Below are positions 22,975 to 31,464 of a DNA stretch of 64,000 bases, piece by piece. The translations under genes were made by a program, and so were the position numbers. This DNA comes from Lysobacteraceae bacterium PS02065. GTDB taxonomy: Bacteria; Pseudomonadota; Gammaproteobacteria; Xanthomonadales; Rhodanobacteraceae. The notes under the pieces were generated by a model, which did not search any database, was not told the DNA's origin, and worked only from the letters and a program-made list of their open reading frames with translations. The stretch lies in assembly GCA_029959555.1 (NCBI GenBank), contig JASCPI010000005.1, forward strand, positions 62,001-126,000. Reading direction: 5' to 3'. Position 1 is the first letter of the stretch. Every line of letters begins with the position of its first letter.

Positions 22975-24102
22975 ATGACCGACCGTCGCCGCTTCCTCGC
23001 CTTGTCGGCCGCCGCGCTCGCGGCGCTCGCCACCGCGCCCGCGCATGCCGCGGCCGCAAAGGGACCGCGCTTCCGCGACCGCCTCGCGATCGACGGCGCC
23101 GGCGGTCTCGGCGTGTACTGGTTCGACGAAGGCGATCCGCGCGCGAAGGACGACCTCGCCGCGCTGCGCGCTTCGGGTCTCGACGCGATCGTGCTGACGG
23201 TCGCGCCCTCGGGGCGTTTCTGGCTCGACGACGCCGCACGCGAAAAGACCGGGCAGGCGATCGCACGCTGCAAGGCGATGGTCGCGCGCCACGCCGACCA
23301 TCTGCTGCTCGTGCAGGAGGGCGCCGACCTCGAGCGCGCACGGCGTGGCGGGCGCACCGGCATCGTGATGACGTTCCAGGGGACCGAGTCGCTCGGCGAG
23401 GACGTCGATCGCATCGCCTTCTTCCGCGAACTCGGCGTACGCGTGATCCAGCTCACCCACAACCGCCGCAACCTCGTCGGCGACGGCGCGACGGAACCCG
23501 GCAACGCGGGCCTGAGCCGGTTCGGTCATGCCGTGGTCGAGCGTCTCAATGCCGAGCGCGTCGTCGTCGACCTCGCGCACGGCTCGCAGCGCACGATGGC
23601 CGAAGGCATCCGCGCCTCGAAGGCACCCGTGCTGATCAGCCACACCGGTTGCCGCGCGCTCGCCGACCTGCCACGCAACACCGGCGACGCCGAGCTGCGT
23701 GCACTCGCCGATCGCGGCGGCGTCGCCGGCATCATCCTGTGGCCGTACCTGCGTACCGACACGCAGCCGATGGCCGTCGACGTGATCCGGCACCTCGAGC
23801 ACGCGATCGACGTCTGCGGCGAGGACCACGTCGGCATCGGCACCGATGCGGGCGTCGCACCGATCGACCGCAGTGGCGATTTCGAGAAGGAGAACCGCGC
23901 GATGATCGCGGGTATGGTCGCCGACGGCATCTTCGAGAAGGGCCGTCCACCCGATCTCTACACGTTCATCCCCGATCTCAATCGTGCCGACCGTTTCGAC
24001 GTCATCGCCGACCTGCTCGCGCAGCGTGGCCACGGCGAGGCACGCATCGCCAAGATCCTCGGCGGCAACATGGCGCGCGTCATGCGCGAGGTCTGGGGCT
24101 GA
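22975..24102 (+). CDS. Tat-exported membrane-dipeptidase-like (M19) metalloenzyme
   Basis: A 375-residue renal-dipeptidase family (peptidase M19) protein. The N-terminus carries a twin-arginine signal (RRRFLALSAAALAALA, cleavage near AHA), so the folded metalloenzyme is probably exported by Tat. The domain shows RLAIDGAGGLG where family members usually have a D-x-H-x-D metal motif. It then has VMTFQGTESLG (the bridging-Glu region), VIQLTHNRRN, VVDLAHGS, VLISHTGCRAL and HVGIGTDAG. Divergence at the first metal motif means peptidase activity is uncertain. ATG 22975 is selected because it starts immediately before the Tat motif. Confidence 0.85.
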   Translation: MTDRRRFLALSAAALAALATAPAHAAAAKGPRFRDRLAIDGAGGLGVYWFDEGDPRAKDDLAALRASGLDAIVLTVAPSGRFWLDDAAREKTGQAIARCKAMVARHADHLLLVQEGADLERARRGGRTGIVMTFQGTESLGEDVDRIAFFRELGVRVIQLTHNRRNLVGDGATEPGNAGLSRFGHAVVERLNAERVVVDLAHGSQRTMAEGIRASKAPVLISHTGCRALADLPRNTGDAELRALADRGGVAGIILWPYLRTDTQPMAVDVIRHLEHAIDVCGEDHVGIGTDAGVAPIDRSGDFEKENRAMIAGMVADGIFEKGRPPDLYTFIPDLNRADRFDVIADLLAQRGHGEARIAKILGGNMARVMREVWG

Positions 24103-24202
24103 ACGCGCGGTTCCACGGTTTCCCCACAGTCACGGGGCACGATTTCACCCGGGTTTAACCGCGGCGCACCTACCGTGGCAGCACGTCCGTCGGAGTCGCG
24201 CC

Positions 24203-24559
24203 ATGAACCACGACCCCATCCCCAGTACGCCGCCCGGTGCGTGGAGCGATGCCGCGTCCGATGACCTGCCGCGGACCACCGCCGACGCGGTCGTTCCGGG
24301 CGACGCACTCGCGCAGGCCGGTGACCTCGCGTTGCGCAGCCTCACCTCGCGCGAGTTCGCCGCTGCGGTGCCGGCCGCGCCCGCGTCCGGTGCGACCCCC
24401 GACGGCCTCGCCGCGATCTCGGGCGAGTACCGCCGCCGCGTGCGCGACGAAGGCGTCGTACGCGCCGACCGCTGGCTGGCCGTTGCGCTCGGCCTGGGCT
24501 CGTCGGGCGCGACGCCTAGCGTTCCGAGTGGCCCGGCTCGAAGAAGTCGCGGCGCGTGA
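24203..24559 (+). CDS. Small hypothetical protein
   Basis: An unrecognised 118-residue protein. Codon third positions are GC-biased as in real genes. The N-terminal half is Pro/Asp/Ala-rich and probably disordered. A helical middle section (SGEYRRRVRDEGVVRADRWLAVALGLG) may be the folded part. The last 44 bases overlap the 3' end of the convergent LysR gene, so the very C-terminus may be read-through sequence. No signal or membrane segment. Confidence 0.5.
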   Translation: MNHDPIPSTPPGAWSDAASDDLPRTTADAVVPGDALAQAGDLALRSLTSREFAAAVPAAPASGATPDGLAAISGEYRRRVRDEGVVRADRWLAVALGLGSSGATPSVPSGPARRSRGA

Positions 24560-25544
24560 ACAGGCCGGGCCTGATCAGGTCGATGAACGCGCGCGCGTCG
24601 GCGCTCAGGTACTTGCCCTTGCGCACGACCACGCCGTAGCTGCGCTGCGGGAAGTACTGGCGAAGGTTGCGCACGGCGAGTCGGCCCTGGTCCTCGGGCC
24701 CGATGCAGATGCCCGTCACGATCGAGATGCCGAGGCCCATCGCGACGTACTGCTTGATGACCTCCCAGCCGCCGACCTCGATCGCGACGTGGTACGGCAC
24801 GTTGCGCTGGTGGAACACGAGGTCGACGAGACGGTAGGTCGTCAGGCGCTTGGGCGGCAGGATCAGGCCGTGTGGCGAGAGGTCCTCGAGCGTGATCTCG
24901 GGCTTGCTCGCGAGCGGATGGCCGAGCGGCGTGATCAGCAGCGGGTCGAAGTGGTGCAGCGGCTCGTAGGAGAGGTCGTTCGGCACGTCGAGCATCGAGC
25001 CGACCGCGAAATCGACCTCGTCCGAACGCAGCAGCGCGAGGCCGTCGCTGCCGGTCACGTTGTGCAGGTTGAGCGGCACGTCCGGGTGACGCTCGCGGAA
25101 CGTCGCGACCATCTGCGGCAGCAGGTACTGGATCGTCGAATTGCCGCAGGCGATGTCGAGGCCGGCCGGTCCGATGCCCTGCGTGCTCGCTCGGAACGCC
25201 TCGTCGAGCGCTTCGAGGCCGTCGACGAGCGGTCGCGCGAGGTCGTAAAGGACCTGGCCGCGCGGCGTCAGCGCGACGCGGCGGCGGCGGCGTTCGACGA
25301 GTTCGGTGCCGAGTTCCTTCTCGAGCGCGGCGAGCTGCAGGCTCACCGAAGGCTGCGACAGGAACAGCGCGTCGGCCGCACGTGACAGCGTGCCGAGCTT
25401 GACCGTGTAGCAGAACGCGCGCAGCTGCTTGAGCCGGTTGCCCTTGTAGTAGAAGCGCGGCTCGGCGGCCTCGACGGTACGCGACGAGGCGCCGCGGACG
25501 CTCGTCCGACGCGGGGAAGCCTTCTTTTTTGGCTTGTCCTTCAA
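24516..25544 (-). CDS. LysR-family regulator of the glyoxylate shunt
   Basis: A 342-residue LysR-type transcriptional regulator. A 35-residue Lys/Arg/Ser-rich extension precedes the winged helix-turn-helix (LKQLRAFCYTVKLGTLSRAADALFLSQPSVSLQLAALE). The co-inducer domain runs from about 120 to 330 (LDIACGNSTIQYLLPQMV ... GVVVRKGKYLSADARAFIDLI). It resembles the CysB-like branch. Divergent orientation to aceB and dyads in the spacer indicate that it controls aceBA. A metabolite co-inducer such as an acetate- or glyoxylate-linked compound is plausible but unproven. Confidence 0.9.
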   Translation of the reverse strand: MKDKPKKKASPRRTSVRGASSRTVEAAEPRFYYKGNRLKQLRAFCYTVKLGTLSRAADALFLSQPSVSLQLAALEKELGTELVERRRRRVALTPRGQVLYDLARPLVDGLEALDEAFRASTQGIGPAGLDIACGNSTIQYLLPQMVATFRERHPDVPLNLHNVTGSDGLALLRSDEVDFAVGSMLDVPNDLSYEPLHHFDPLLITPLGHPLASKPEITLEDLSPHGLILPPKRLTTYRLVDLVFHQRNVPYHVAIEVGGWEVIKQYVAMGLGISIVTGICIGPEDQGRLAVRNLRQYFPQRSYGVVVRKGKYLSADARAFIDLIRPGLFTRRDFFEPGHSER

Positions 25545-25559
25545 GGCCTTGCCAAAGAA

Positions 25560-25602
25560 TTGACAAATTCAATGATCCGCATTGAAACATTTGCTTTGTC
25601 AA
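25560..25602. promoter_or_regulatory. LysR-type operator/promoter region of aceB
   Basis: Two overlapping dyads lie in an AT-rich island unlike the surrounding DNA. TTCAATG-ATCCG-CATTGAA (25568-25586) has 7-bp perfect arms and contains the T-N11-A LysR motif. TTGACAAA (25560-25567) pairs with TTTGTCAA (25595-25602). TTGACA could also be a -35 element. The sites sit 16 bases from the LysR start and about 50 bases from aceB. Confidence 0.7.
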
Positions 25603-25650
25603 ATGAAAAGTCGCGGGCGTAGCCTGCGCCTCCGTTCGAGGAGCCTGCCG

Positions 25651-27255
25651 ATGTCCGCTGCGATCGACGCCCTGGCCTTGCCGCACGACCTTCCCGACGG
25701 CGTCGACCTCGTCGCGCCGGGCGACGCACGCGTCCTCACGCACGGCGCCCTCGCGTTCGTGGCCGACCTGCACCGCCGCTTCGATGCACGCCGCCTCGAC
25801 CTGCTCGCGGCGCGCCGTGCCCGTCAGGCGCGTTTCGATGCCGGCGACGCGCCCGACTTCCTCGCCGAGACCGCCGCGCTGCGCGCCGCCGACTGGCGCG
25901 TCGCACAGATCCCGGGCGCGCTGTGGGATCGCCGTGTCGAGATCACCGGCCCGGTCGACCGCAAGATGATCATCAACGCGCTCAATTCGGGCGCGCGCGT
26001 GTTCATGGCCGACTTCGAGGATTCGACCTCGCCGACCTGGCGCAACCTGCTCGACGGCCAGGCCAACCTCGCCGATGCGGTCGCCGGCACGATCACGTTC
26101 CGTTCGCTCGACGGCCGCGACTACCGCCTGCGTCCCGATCCGGCCGTGCTCATCGTGCGTCCGCGCGGCTGGCACCTGCCCGAGAAGCACGTGCGCATCG
26201 ACGGCGTGCCGACGTCCGGCGCATTGTTCGACGCGGGCCTGTACCTGTTCCACAACGCGGCCGCGCTGCATGCGCGCGATCGCGGTCCCTACCTGTACCT
26301 CCCCAAGCTCGAGAGCCACCGCGAGGCGGCGCTGTGGGACGAGGTGCTCGCCCACGCCGAGCACGCGCTCGACCTCCCCGTCGGCACGATCAAGGTCACC
26401 GTGCTCATCGAGACGCTGCCCGCCGTGTTCGAGATGGACGAGATCCTGCACGCGCTGCGCACGCGCGTGGTCGGCCTCAACTGCGGGCGCTGGGACTACA
26501 TCTTTTCCTACATCAAGACGTTCCGCGCGCAGCGTACCCACGTGCTGCCCGAGCGCGGCCAGGTCGGCATGGGCGCGGCGTTCCTCAAGGCGTATTCGGA
26601 GCTGCTGATCCGCACCTGCCACCGCCGCGGCGCGTTCGCGATGGGCGGCATGGCCGCACAGATCCCGATCAGCGGCGACGCCGCCGCGAACGAGGCCGCG
26701 ATGGCGCGCGTGCGTGCGGACAAGCAGCGCGAGGCCGGCGCCGGCCACGACGGCACGTGGATCGCCCATCCGGGCCTGCTGCCGATCGCGCTCGAGGCCT
26801 TCGATGCGGCGATGCCGGGATCCAACCAGCTCGAGCGCCTGCGCGAGGACGTCGTCGTCGCGCGTGACGACCTGCTGCTCGCGCCGCCCGGCACGATCAC
26901 GCGCGCGGGCTTCGAGGCCAATGTCGACGTCTGCCTGCGCTACCTCGCGGCATGGCTCGACGGTCTCGGCTGCGTGCCGATCCACCACCTCATGGAAGAC
27001 GCCGCGACCGCCGAGATCTCGCGCGCCCAGCTGTGGCAGTGGCTGCACCACGAAGGCCTGCGTCTCGACGATGGCACCCCGATCGATCTCGCGCTGTTCG
27101 AGCACGTGCTCACCGGTGCGGCGGCGCGCCTGCCGGCCTCGGGCCTGCCCGGCCAGGACCGTCTCGCCGAGGCGACCGCGATGCTCGACGCGTTCACGCG
27201 CGCCGACGAACTCGCCGACTTCCTCACGCTGGCCGCCTACGAGCGCCTCGCCTGA
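25651..27255 (+). CDS. aceB: Malate synthase A
   Basis: Condenses glyoxylate with acetyl-CoA to malate, the second glyoxylate-shunt reaction, in the cytosol. The 534-residue product has form-A length. Signature regions are [67 protein letters not shown] and [10 protein letters not shown]. The catalytic Asp lies in [17 protein letters not shown] 25651 follows a GAGGA site; upstream in-frame ATGs fall inside the operator region and are rejected. It forms an operon with aceA, 58 bases downstream. Confidence 0.97.
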   Translation: MSAAIDALALPHDLPDGVDLVAPGDARVLTHGALAFVADLHRRFDARRLDLLAARRARQARFDAGDAPDFLAETAALRAADWRVAQIPGALWDRRVEITGPVDRKMIINALNSGARVFMADFEDSTSPTWRNLLDGQANLADAVAGTITFRSLDGRDYRLRPDPAVLIVRPRGWHLPEKHVRIDGVPTSGALFDAGLYLFHNAAALHARDRGPYLYLPKLESHREAALWDEVLAHAEHALDLPVGTIKVTVLIETLPAVFEMDEILHALRTRVVGLNCGRWDYIFSYIKTFRAQRTHVLPERGQVGMGAAFLKAYSELLIRTCHRRGAFAMGGMAAQIPISGDAAANEAAMARVRADKQREAGAGHDGTWIAHPGLLPIALEAFDAAMPGSNQLERLREDVVVARDDLLLAPPGTITRAGFEANVDVCLRYLAAWLDGLGCVPIHHLMEDAATAEISRAQLWQWLHHEGLRLDDGTPIDLALFEHVLTGAAARLPASGLPGQDRLAEATAMLDAFTRADELADFLTLAAYERLA

Positions 27256-27313
27256 TTCCGTCCACGTTCTTCCCTCACCTCCACCGCGCCACCTCGACCC
27301 CAGGAGCACCCCG

Positions 27314-28615
27314 ATGAGCAAGAACCCGCTGCCGAGCGCCGAACAACTCAAGCTCGACTGGACCAACAATGCGCGCTGGGCCGGCATCACGCGCAACTAC
27401 TCGGCCGAGGACGTCGTGCGTCTGCGCGGGACCGTGCACGTCGAGCATTCGATCGCGCGCCTCGGTGCCGAGAAGCTGTGGAGCTCGCTGCACCGCGAGC
27501 CGTTCGTCAACGCGCTCGGCGCGCTGACCGGCAACCAGGCCATGCAGCAGGTCAAGGCCGGCCTCAAGGCGATCTACCTGTCGGGCTGGCAGGTCGCCGC
27601 CGACGCCAACCTCGCCGGCCAGATGTACCCGGACCAGTCGCTGTACCCGGCCGATTCGGTGCCGGCGGTGGTCAAGCGCATCAACAACGCACTGCTGCGC
27701 GCCGACCAGCTGCACCACGCCGAAGGCAACGATTCGATCGACTTCCTGCAGCCGATCGTCGCCGACGCGGAGGCCGGCTTCGGCGGCGTGCTCAACGCGT
27801 TCGAGCTCATGAAGGCGATGATCGAGGCCGGTGCCGCCGGCGTGCACTTCGAGGACCAGCTCGCCTCGGTCAAGAAGTGCGGCCACATGGGCGGCAAGGT
27901 GCTCGTGCCGACGCGCGAGGCGGTCGAGAAGCTCAACGCCGCGCGCCTCGCCGCCGACGTCATGGGCGTGCCGACACTGATCGTCGCGCGCACCGACGCC
28001 GAGGCCGCCGACCTGCTGACCAGCGACGTCGACGCGAACGACAAGCCGTTCACGACCGGCGAGCGCACCGTCGAAGGCTTCTACAAGACGCGCAACGGCC
28101 TCGACCAGGCGATCAGCCGCGGCCTCGCCTACGCGCCGTACGCCGATCTCGTCTGGTGCGAGACCGGCAAGCCCGATCTCGAGTTCGCGCGCAAGTTCGC
28201 CGAGGCGATCCACGCGAAGTTCCCGGGCAAGCTGCTGGCCTACAACTGCTCGCCGTCGTTCAACTGGAAGAAGAACCTCGACGACGCCACGATCGCGAAA
28301 TTCCAGAAGGAAATCGCGGGCTACGGCTACAAGTTCCAGTTCATCACGCTGGCCGGCTTCCACGCGCTCAACTACTCGATGTTCAACCTCGCCTACGGCT
28401 ACGCGCGCAACCAGATGAGCGCGTTCGTCGAGCTGCAGGAAGCCGAGTTCGCGGCCGCCGAGCGTGGCTTCACGGCGGTCAAGCACCAGCGCGAGGTCGG
28501 CACGGGCTACTTCGACCAGGTCACCCAGGCGATCCAGCAGGGCCAGTCCTCGACCACCGCGCTCAAGGGCTCGACCGAGGAAGAGCAGTTCCACGGCGGC
28601 AAGAACGCCGCCTGA
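27314..28615 (+). CDS. aceA: Isocitrate lyase
   Basis: Cleaves isocitrate to succinate and glyoxylate, bypassing the decarboxylating TCA steps during growth on acetate or fatty acids. The product is 433 residues, the normal bacterial length. The catalytic loop is KKCGHMGGK, preceded by [11 protein letters not shown]. Others are [21 protein letters not shown] and [11 protein letters not shown]. An AGGAG ribosome site precedes ATG 27314. aceK is absent downstream; a structured intergenic region follows. Confidence 0.97.
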   Translation: MSKNPLPSAEQLKLDWTNNARWAGITRNYSAEDVVRLRGTVHVEHSIARLGAEKLWSSLHREPFVNALGALTGNQAMQQVKAGLKAIYLSGWQVAADANLAGQMYPDQSLYPADSVPAVVKRINNALLRADQLHHAEGNDSIDFLQPIVADAEAGFGGVLNAFELMKAMIEAGAAGVHFEDQLASVKKCGHMGGKVLVPTREAVEKLNAARLAADVMGVPTLIVARTDAEAADLLTSDVDANDKPFTTGERTVEGFYKTRNGLDQAISRGLAYAPYADLVWCETGKPDLEFARKFAEAIHAKFPGKLLAYNCSPSFNWKKNLDDATIAKFQKEIAGYGYKFQFITLAGFHALNYSMFNLAYGYARNQMSAFVELQEAEFAAAERGFTAVKHQREVGTGYFDQVTQAIQQGQSSTTALKGSTEEEQFHGGKNAA

Positions 28616-28634
28616 GATCGGCGCTGGAGACCAC

Positions 28635-28666
28635 GTCGCGCCGCGGGCGGCTGCCTGCGGCGCGAC
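28635..28666. terminator. GC-rich hairpin after aceA
   Basis: GTCGCGCCGC (28635-28644) pairs perfectly with GCGGCGCGAC (28657-28666) around a 12-base loop, 20 bases after the aceA stop. It lacks a T-run, so it is a Rho-type or RNA-stabilising structure rather than a classical terminator. Confidence 0.5.
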
Positions 28667-28667
28667 A

Positions 28668-28743
28668 CGCCGGCATCGGAACGCCGGGGGCGGAGGGAGA
28701 GCCCCGGCCGGGGTAGGCCGGAGCCTGCGTTCCGATGCCGGCG
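28668..28743. repeat. 17-bp perfect inverted repeat in the aceA-GGDEF spacer
   Basis: CGCCGGCATCGGAACGC (28668-28684) is exactly inverted at 28727-28743, enclosing 42 bases that are very G-rich and contain smaller dyads (CCCCGGCCGGGG). With the adjacent hairpin it occupies much of the first half of the 302-base gap between aceA and the next gene. The remainder (28744-28917) holds no gene I can support, only the presumed GGDEF promoter. Confidence 0.6.
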
Positions 28744-28917
28744 CTGCGCCGGACATCGCACCGGAACACAGGAGGGCTGCGCGGGTGCGATGGAACGGTC
28801 GAGCTTGCATCCGGGCGGCCGCGCGCACACATGACGGAAGTCACACTTGCGACGATCGTCGGCTCGTCGTCGCCTCGTGGCGATCGGGTACCATGTCGGG
28901 CGTAGGGACGTCTCTTG

Positions 28918-29958
28918 ATGGGGAACGCCGTGTCGTCGAACCAGTCCACGGGCAGTGTCGTGTCGATCGGACAGGCCGGCGCACGCGCGCGTCCGCCGTT
29001 GCTGCCGCGCGAGCTGTCGGACCGTGAGCTCGGCCTGTTCACGAGCGTGGGCGACCGCCGCGACCTGCGGGCGGGCGAGGTCATCTTCCGTCGCGGCGAA
29101 CTCGGCCGCAGCATGTTCGTGATCGAGTCGGGCCAGATCCGCCTCGAGTTCGGCGACGGCATGCCCGACAAGCTCATCGGTGCGCGCGAGTTCTTCGGCG
29201 AGCTGACGCTGTTCATCGGCAACCACACGCGCGTCGCCAACGCGGTCGCCACGTCGGCGACGACGATGCACATCATCGAGCAGCAGGCCTTCGAGCAGCT
29301 GCTCGACGCCGAGCCGCGCCTGCTCGCACAGTTCATGCGCCGCTCGTTCTCCTACCTCGTCGCGAGCGAGCAGCAGCTCATCGCGAGCCTCAAGCGGCGC
29401 AACGAGGACCTCATGGTGACGCTGGATTCGCTGCGCCAGACGCAGACCCAGCTCAACACGGCGCAGCGCCTCGTGCAGACCGACGAGCTGACCGGCCTGT
29501 GCAACCGCCGCGGCCTCTACATGTTCCTCGAACGCCTCGGCGAGACGCGCCTGCCGGGCACGCAGCTCGGCCTCATGCTCATCGACATCGACCGCTTCAA
29601 GCAGATCAACGACCGCTGCGGCCATCTCGTCGGCGACCAGGTGCTGCGTGCGATCGCCGAGGAAGTGCAGGGCGCGGCCTCGGCCTGCGATCTGCCGAGC
29701 CGTCTCGGCGGCGACGAGTTCGCGCTGCTCGCGCAGGTGACCGGTGCCGAGGAACTCGCGGCGCGTGCGTCGCAGATCGTCAGTGCGGTGCGCGGCCTGC
29801 GCTTCCCGACCTGCGAAGGCCTCACCGTGAGCGTGAGCATCGGCGCGCACCTGTGCGTCGAGGAGACCGACTGGGCGATCTGGTACAGCGACGCCGACTG
29901 CCTGCTCTACGAGGTCAAGGGCCAGGGTGGCGACGGCATGCGCGGCCCGGCGGTCTGA
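28918..29958 (+). CDS. Cyclic-nucleotide-binding-domain GGDEF diguanylate cyclase
   Basis: A 346-residue cytosolic signalling protein. Residues about 30-145 form a CRP-like cNMP-binding jelly-roll (LRAGEVIFRRGELGRSMFVI, REFFGELTLFIGN). A linker helix (LIASLKRRNEDLMVTLDSLRQTQTQL) leads to a GGDEF domain (about 180-340) with LTGLCNRRG, IDIDRFKQIND and an intact LGGDEF active site. The RxxD inhibitory site five residues before GGDEF is not present. No helix-turn-helix is seen, so it is not a CRP regulator. It should make c-di-GMP under control of a ligand bound to the N-terminal domain. A TTG at 28915 is an alternative start. Confidence 0.92.
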   Translation: MGNAVSSNQSTGSVVSIGQAGARARPPLLPRELSDRELGLFTSVGDRRDLRAGEVIFRRGELGRSMFVIESGQIRLEFGDGMPDKLIGAREFFGELTLFIGNHTRVANAVATSATTMHIIEQQAFEQLLDAEPRLLAQFMRRSFSYLVASEQQLIASLKRRNEDLMVTLDSLRQTQTQLNTAQRLVQTDELTGLCNRRGLYMFLERLGETRLPGTQLGLMLIDIDRFKQINDRCGHLVGDQVLRAIAEEVQGAASACDLPSRLGGDEFALLAQVTGAEELAARASQIVSAVRGLRFPTCEGLTVSVSIGAHLCVEETDWAIWYSDADCLLYEVKGQGGDGMRGPAV

Positions 29959-29995
29959 CCGGCGCGACCGCGGCGCGTGATGCGCCGCGTAGTCT

Positions 29996-30652
29996 TCAGT
30001 GCACCCACTGGCCCGCGCGGCGGCGCGGCGGCGTGTCGCCGGACGCGTGGTGTGCGGCGGCTTCCTCGTCGGTGGCCGGGTTCTCGCGCCAGTAGTCGGC
30101 GACCGCATCGACGGCTTCCGGGATGCGCGCGAGGCATTCGTCGTACTCCTCGTCGCTGAGCGGCGCGAACTCGGCGTCGCTTTCGAACACTTCGTCCTCG
30201 ATCGACAGCGCGATGATCGGACCGAGATGCTGCATGAGGTCCGATTCCTGACCGAGGCGCGCCTCCCAGGCCTGCGCGCGCAGGTCGATGCCGCGGCTGA
30301 AGCCCTCGCACCAGCCGCGCGCCGTGAAGGCGACGCTGCCGTCCTCGGTGTCGAGTTCGCCGAGGATCGGTTCGTAGACACCGCCCTCGATCTCGAGGGT
30401 CACCGATTCGTTGAGACGCGCGAGCAGGGTCAGCACGCGCTCGCCCTGCTCGGCATTGTCGAACGGTTCGTTCAACACCTCGGCCAGCCATTCGTCGGGC
30501 TTGGGTGGCGCCGGACCGATCGCGAGCGACGTCAGCAGGCCGTGCACGCCGTCGAGCAGCAGATGCTGGTCGCCGGGAAGCGCACGCAGGAACTGGTCGA
30601 GTTCCTCGAGTTCGGAATCCGCCAGCGAGGCGGGCCAGTCGGCTTCAGGCAT
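29996..30652 (-). CDS. UPF0149 (YgfB/YecA) family protein
   Basis: A 218-residue UPF0149 protein. Conserved features are the N-terminal LDQFLRALPGDQHLLLDGVHGLLTSLAIGP, a GWCEGFSRGIDL helix and ALSIEDEVFES. It is acidic and all-helical, with no C-terminal SEC-C zinc motif. Cellular function is unclear for most members. Its start overlaps the stop of xth by eight bases, so the two form a minus-strand operon. Confidence 0.88.
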   Translation of the reverse strand: MPEADWPASLADSELEELDQFLRALPGDQHLLLDGVHGLLTSLAIGPAPPKPDEWLAEVLNEPFDNAEQGERVLTLLARLNESVTLEIEGGVYEPILGELDTEDGSVAFTARGWCEGFSRGIDLRAQAWEARLGQESDLMQHLGPIIALSIEDEVFESDAEFAPLSDEEYDECLARIPEAVDAVADYWRENPATDEEAAAHHASGDTPPRRRAGQWVH

Positions 30653-31415
30653 CGTCGAGCTCCAGCAGCACCGGCGTGTGGTCCGAAGGACGCTCCCATC
30701 CGCGCGGCGAGCGGTCGATGGTGGCGGCGCGCGCGCGAGGCTTCAAGGCTTCCGAAGCGAGCACGAGGTCGATGCGCAGGCCCAGGTTGCGGCGATAGCC
30801 GGCCTGGCGGTAGTCCCACCAGCTGAACTGGCCGCCATCGGCGTCGAACAACCTGAACGTGTCGTGCAGGCCGAGGTCGAGCAGGCGGCGCAGCGCCTCG
30901 CGTTCGGGCGTCGAGCACAGGATCTGCTCGTGCCAGGCGACCGGGTCGTGCACGTCGCGGTCGTCGGGTGCGATGTTGAAGTCACCGAGCACGATCAGGC
31001 GCGGGTCGTTGCGCAGCTCGCCCTCGAGGAAGCGCGTGACCTTGTCGAGCCAATCGAGCTTGTAGTGGTACTTGTCGCTGCCGACGGCCTGGCCGTTGAC
31101 CACGTAGAGGTTGGCGATGCGCAGGTCGCCGACCGTGGCGACGAGGATGCGGCGCTGCGGATCCTCGAGGCCCGGGATGTCGGTGACGACATCCGAAATC
31201 GGTGCGCGCGCGAGCAGCGCGACGCCGTTGTAGGTCTTCTGGCCCGAGAAGCGCACCTCGTAGCCGAGATTCTCGATCGCCGCGCGCGGGAACTTGATGT
31301 CCTCGAGCTTGGTTTCCTGCACCGCGACGATGTCGGGACCCGCCTCGCCGCACCACTGCTCGAGGTGCGGCAGCCGCACGTTGAGCGAATTGACGTTCCA
31401 TGACGCGATCTTCAT
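30645..31415 (-). CDS. xth: Exodeoxyribonuclease III (AP endonuclease)
   Basis: Repairs abasic sites and 3'-blocked ends in DNA. The 256-residue product has all EEP-family catalytic blocks: WNVNSL (Asn7), QETKLED (Glu34), a VVNGQ segment, GDFNIAPDDRDVHDP (Asp/Asn), FSWWDYR and the C-terminal SDHTPVL (His). An apparent -10 (TACACT) lies so close to the ATG that the transcript may be leaderless. It is followed by the overlapping UPF0149 gene. Confidence 0.96.
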   Translation of the reverse strand: MKIASWNVNSLNVRLPHLEQWCGEAGPDIVAVQETKLEDIKFPRAAIENLGYEVRFSGQKTYNGVALLARAPISDVVTDIPGLEDPQRRILVATVGDLRIANLYVVNGQAVGSDKYHYKLDWLDKVTRFLEGELRNDPRLIVLGDFNIAPDDRDVHDPVAWHEQILCSTPEREALRRLLDLGLHDTFRLFDADGGQFSWWDYRQAGYRRNLGLRIDLVLASEALKPRARAATIDRSPRGWERPSDHTPVLLELDDA

Positions 31416-31421
31416 GGCGCC

Positions 31422-31427
31422 AGTGTA
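31422..31427 (-). promoter_or_regulatory. Candidate -10 for a leaderless xth transcript
   Basis: TACACT on the minus strand, six bases before the ATG at 31415. Initiation at the usual distance would fall on the A of the start codon. No Shine-Dalgarno is visible in the six bases between. Confidence 0.4.
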
Positions 31428-31464
31428 GCGGACTCGCCCCGGCACACGACCCAGCGCGTCGCCT

